NCBI GenBank assembly: GCA_039817885.1
Contig: JBCBUY010000037.1
Location: 1-27,058 of the forward strand
Length of the DNA stretch: 27,058 bases
Source: CALLCD01 sp039817885
GTDB taxonomy: Bacteria > Pseudomonadota > Alphaproteobacteria > Caulobacterales > Hyphomonadaceae
Reading direction: 5' to 3'
Shown: positions 24,501 to 27,058 of the stretch, in pieces
How positions within the stretch are numbered: the first letter of the stretch is position 1
Layout of the letters: each line of letters begins with the position of its first letter
Program-made: the position numbers and the translations under genes
The notes under the pieces: generated by a model
The model's input: only the letters and a program-made list of their open reading frames with translations
The model's database searches: none
What the model was told of the DNA's origin: nothing

Positions 24501-25661
24501 TTATTCCGCCGCTACGGTTTCCTCGGTCTTCGTGGCTTCGCAGGCGTCTTTCTCAGCCTTGAGCGCTTTGGCCTTCGCCTCGACCGCATCGACGATCTCA
24601 TCGATCATGTCGGCATTGCCGACCTTTCGGTCGATTTTACCGGCGGCATACATCATGCCGGAGTCTGCGCCCCCGCCGGTGAAGCCGAGATCGGTCATAG
24701 CCGCCTCCCCCGGGCCGTTCACGACACAGCCAATGATCGAAAGCGAGATCGGTTCGGAAATATGGGCCAGGCGCTCCTCAAGGGTTTGAACCGTTTTGAT
24801 AACATCAAAGCCCTGACGTGCGCAGCTCGGGCACGCCACGATGTTTACGCCGCGGGTCCGAAGCCCAAGTGATTTCAGCATCTCGAAGCCGACTTTGACT
24901 TCTTCAACCGGATCCGCCGAGAGAGAGACGCGGATCGTGTCCCCGATCCCGGCCCATAACAGGCTGCCCATGCCAATCGAGGACTTCACAGTGCCGGTGC
25001 GGAGGCCGCCAGCCTCCGTAATTCCGAGATGCAGGGGCGCATCCGTCGCATCGGCCAGAGCCTGGTACGCGGCGACTGTCAGGAACATGTCCGAGGCCTT
25101 CACCGAGATCTTGTATTCGTGAAAGCCGAGATCATCGAGGATGCGGGCATGATCAAGCGCGCTTTCCACCATCGCCTCTGGGCAGGGCTCGCCATATTTC
25201 TCCAGCAAGTGCTTTTCCAGCGATCCGCCATTCACACCGATCCGCATGGAACAGCCATTGGCGACCGCCGCTGCGACGACTTCTTTGACGCGCTTTTCAC
25301 TGCCGATATTCCCAGGATTGATGCGAAGGCACGCTGCGCCGGCCTCTGCGGCCTCAATGCCGCGCTTATAGTGAAAGTGGATATCCGCAACGATCGGCAC
25401 CGGACTTTCTTTGCAGATCGTCGGCATCGCGTCCGTTGCATCCTTGGTAGGGCACGACACCCGAACAATGTCAGCTCCAGCGTCCGCTGCTCGATGGATC
25501 TGATCAAGCGTCGCTGCGGCGTCTTCGGTCGGGGTGTTCGTCATGGTCTGCACGGCAATCGGGGCATCGCCCCCGACCCATACATCGCCGACCCGGATCT
25601 TACGGGATTTGCGGCGATCAATATTCCGCCAGGGACGGATATGATTGTGCATATGGGCCAT
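24501..25661 (-). CDS. ispG: 4-hydroxy-3-methylbut-2-enyl diphosphate synthase IspG
   Basis: Penultimate step of the MEP isoprenoid pathway, using a [4Fe-4S] cluster. The 386-residue protein shows the cluster ligands C277 and C280 (CPSC) and C312 (GCVVNGPGE), with E319 next to them. The TIM-barrel part begins APIAVQTMTNTPTED and includes SCPTKDA, VADIHFHYKRG and LRINPGNIG. A second ATG three codons in is possible. It lies downstream of the rodZ-like gene after 89 bp, an arrangement common in alphaproteobacteria. Confidence 0.97.
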   Translation of the reverse strand: MAHMHNHIRPWRNIDRRKSRKIRVGDVWVGGDAPIAVQTMTNTPTEDAAATLDQIHRAADAGADIVRVSCPTKDATDAMPTICKESPVPIVADIHFHYKRGIEAAEAGAACLRINPGNIGSEKRVKEVVAAAVANGCSMRIGVNGGSLEKHLLEKYGEPCPEAMVESALDHARILDDLGFHEYKISVKASDMFLTVAAYQALADATDAPLHLGITEAGGLRTGTVKSSIGMGSLLWAGIGDTIRVSLSADPVEEVKVGFEMLKSLGLRTRGVNIVACPSCARQGFDVIKTVQTLEERLAHISEPISLSIIGCVVNGPGEAAMTDLGFTGGGADSGMMYAAGKIDRKVGNADMIDEIVDAVEAKAKALKAEKDACEATKTEETVAAE

Positions 25662-25750
25662 GCGGGTCCGTGTCTCGCCTCTGCCGACAGACGCCGGTCT
25701 TGATTGCTATTTGGCTCCAGAATGCGCCTCTGGCAAGGCCAATTCAAGCT

Positions 25751-26554
25751 CTATCGGCTTGGCTGGGCATCCCCGACAGCCGCAAGTGCGGGGGCAGCGA
25801 TATCATTGGCTGATTGCGCGATCGTATCAACGCTAATGGCATACACGGCTGCCGATTCCTCCCCCAGAGGTCCGATCTCGACATCGCCAACTTTCCAATG
25901 AAAGGCTGATCCGTCGCGGGCCGATACCGTCCAGCCAGCTCCGATGCGGGGATGATATACCTCGCCAGCTGCCATTGTGCGGGATCGGAAGACGGTGCCA
26001 TCTGCGCCGCGCACTTCAATCCAGGCGGGGCGTTGAGCCGATATTGTGAGCGGCAATTGCGGCTGTAACCCGTCCTCATCCTCAACTTCGGCGAACAGGC
26101 TGGTGTGGGCACCATTGATCGAGGCCCGTGCCTCCACCGTATTTTCATTATCTAGGGATTGGAATGTTGCGTAGCCAATACCCCCGACGATGACGGCAAA
26201 CATAGCCCCCGCAAAACTGAAAATTGCCGCCCGCGCGGTGTTTCTGGTGCGTTCATTGGCGGCGACCAGGGCTTCGATCTTGGGTGCCTCAGATACGGCC
26301 CCGCATTGCGCATTAAATGTGGTGATCACATGGTTCGGATCGAGCCCCAAATAGCCCGAATATGCGCGTAAAAGGCCATTTATGTAGCCTTTTGGAATTC
26401 CACCGGCATACATCCGTTCAATCGCACCGAGATATTCTTCCCGGATCAGAAGCTCTTTGGATATCTCGCTGAGCGACACATTACGGGCTTCACGGGTCCG
26501 TTTTAAAACGTCCCCAATCCGCTCAATCTCTTGGTTTTCGCTTTCCTGCGTCAT
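25751..26554 (-). CDS. RodZ-like helix-turn-helix membrane protein
   Basis: Probable bitopic cell-shape protein: a cytoplasmic HTH_25 domain, one membrane helix and a periplasmic beta domain. From the ATG at 26554 it is 267 residues. The HTH covers about 11-75, including ARNVSLSEISKELLIREEYL and GYINGLLRAYSGYLGLDP. The membrane helix is near 109-130. The C-terminal WIEVRGADGTVFRSRTM and AGEVYHP pattern resembles DUF4115 of RodZ. RodZ links MreB filaments to the elongasome; no mre gene is in the window. An AGGA precedes the chosen ATG, and the open frame extends upstream to 26665 without family resemblance. Confidence 0.82.
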   Translation of the reverse strand: MTQESENQEIERIGDVLKRTREARNVSLSEISKELLIREEYLGAIERMYAGGIPKGYINGLLRAYSGYLGLDPNHVITTFNAQCGAVSEAPKIEALVAANERTRNTARAAIFSFAGAMFAVIVGGIGYATFQSLDNENTVEARASINGAHTSLFAEVEDEDGLQPQLPLTISAQRPAWIEVRGADGTVFRSRTMAAGEVYHPRIGAGWTVSARDGSAFHWKVGDVEIGPLGEESAAVYAISVDTIAQSANDIAAPALAAVGDAQPSR

Positions 26555-26661
26555 CGGTCCTGATCCAGCTGAGTGTGCCAAAACGGCGTGTTTACGCCGC
26601 ACTCCTGCAAAAAGCCCGCCCTGTCCCAACTGGTTTACGTTAGCCGGACTAAGGGTCCACT

Positions 26662-27058
26662 TCAAGCGTTCGCCAGTACAACATCATGTTGACTCGCTAT
26701 GCCTAATAGTTCGTTACGGAACGATCCGTTTGATGTCAAAATCGCCTGTTTTACCGCTTTTGAGAAACTTTCAAGCGATAGTGACCGCACCATGCGCTTC
26801 ACAGGACCAACGGAACTCGCCGGCATGGACAATACGCGGTACCCCATGGCCAGCAGTGCCAGCGCTTCCAGAGGCCGCCCGGCACTCTCCCCGCAGACCG
26901 ATACTGGCAGACCTAGCTTCGCGCAGGTTGAAGCGATCTGCTCGAGGAATTTCAGGGGTGGTCGAGCAATCATGTCATACCGATCGGAAATGTTCGGCTG
27001 CATGCGGTCGGCGGCGTGGAAAAACTGCATCAAATCGTTCGTGCCGACGGAAATGAAA
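26662..27058 (-). CDS. ptsP: PtsP, nitrogen-PTS phosphoenolpyruvate-protein phosphotransferase (3' end only)
   Basis: Only the C-terminal about 131 residues are in the window; the gene continues past 27058. The visible part matches the PEP-binding domain of enzyme I proteins: FISVGTNDLMQFFHAADR at the edge, then VSVCGESAGRP with the conserved active-site cysteine, and LLAMGYRVLSMPASSVGPVK. I call PtsP rather than PtsI because alphaproteobacteria usually carry ptsP beside this rodZ/ispG region; the GAF domain that would prove it is outside. It ends 107 bp before the rodZ-like start. Confidence 0.85.
   Translation of the reverse strand, partial: FISVGTNDLMQFFHAADRMQPNISDRYDMIARPPLKFLEQIASTCAKLGLPVSVCGESAGRPLEALALLAMGYRVLSMPASSVGPVKRMVRSLSLESFSKAVKQAILTSNGSFRNELLGIASQHDVVLANA

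Overview
The window looks like ordinary chromosome from an alphaproteobacterium. The evidence is the gene content and the synteny: pal-cpoB-tilS-ftsH, a rodZ-type gene between ptsP and ispG, a fused mnmC, paired lipA/lipB, moderately high GC and many GTG/TTG starts. Protein details such as the Pal C-terminus and the M56/BlaI pair would suit the Hyphomonadales, Maricaulales or Parvularculales area, but that placement is a guess. No tRNA, rRNA, CRISPR array, insertion sequence, phage gene or integrase was found. Coding density is high.

Layout. (1) 1-3733, minus strand: mnmC, then lipA and lipB (protein lipoylation). (2) 3799-4248, plus: a cysteine-cluster YcgN-type protein divergent from mnmC, ending in a strong inverted repeat. 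(3) 4315-6750, minus: a BlaI-type repressor and an M56 (BlaR1-like) sensor peptidase whose stop and start overlap, with two operator-like dyads upstream. The sensor has a long acidic periplasmic tail with hendecad repeats instead of a penicillin-binding domain. (4) 6855-8188, plus: a DUF2269-type membrane protein and a zinc-ribbon methyltransferase. (5) 8201-15825, minus: one long run read pal, cpoB, tilS, ftsH, VOC protein, SDR, thiD, methyltransferase. A rho-independent terminator lies between pal and cpoB, and several neighbours overlap by 8-10 nt. (6) 15826-16253: a 428-bp gap without a convincing gene. (7) 16254-19035, minus: a GMC flavoprotein followed by an LhgO-type flavoprotein.

(8) 19176-21724: a tandem PilZ protein (+), an enoyl-CoA hydratase (-), a GYF_2/DUF4339 protein with a second domain resembling the SinR/Cas2-like ferredoxin fold (+), and panD (+). 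(9) 21728-23230, minus: a nitroreductase and a DUF2306-type membrane protein. (10) 23463-24431, plus: trxB. (11) 24501-27058, minus: ptsP (3' part only), a rodZ-like gene, then ispG.

Most genes are housekeeping: lipoate attachment, tRNA modification (mnmC, tilS), envelope integrity (pal, cpoB, rodZ), proteolysis (ftsH), pantothenate, thiamine and isoprenoid synthesis, and thiol redox. The less ordinary parts are the BlaI/M56 switch with its hendecad sensor tail, the GYF_2 plus Cas2-like-fold protein, the double PilZ protein, and a pal locus lacking tolB at its usual place. I saw no complete new defence or mobile system.
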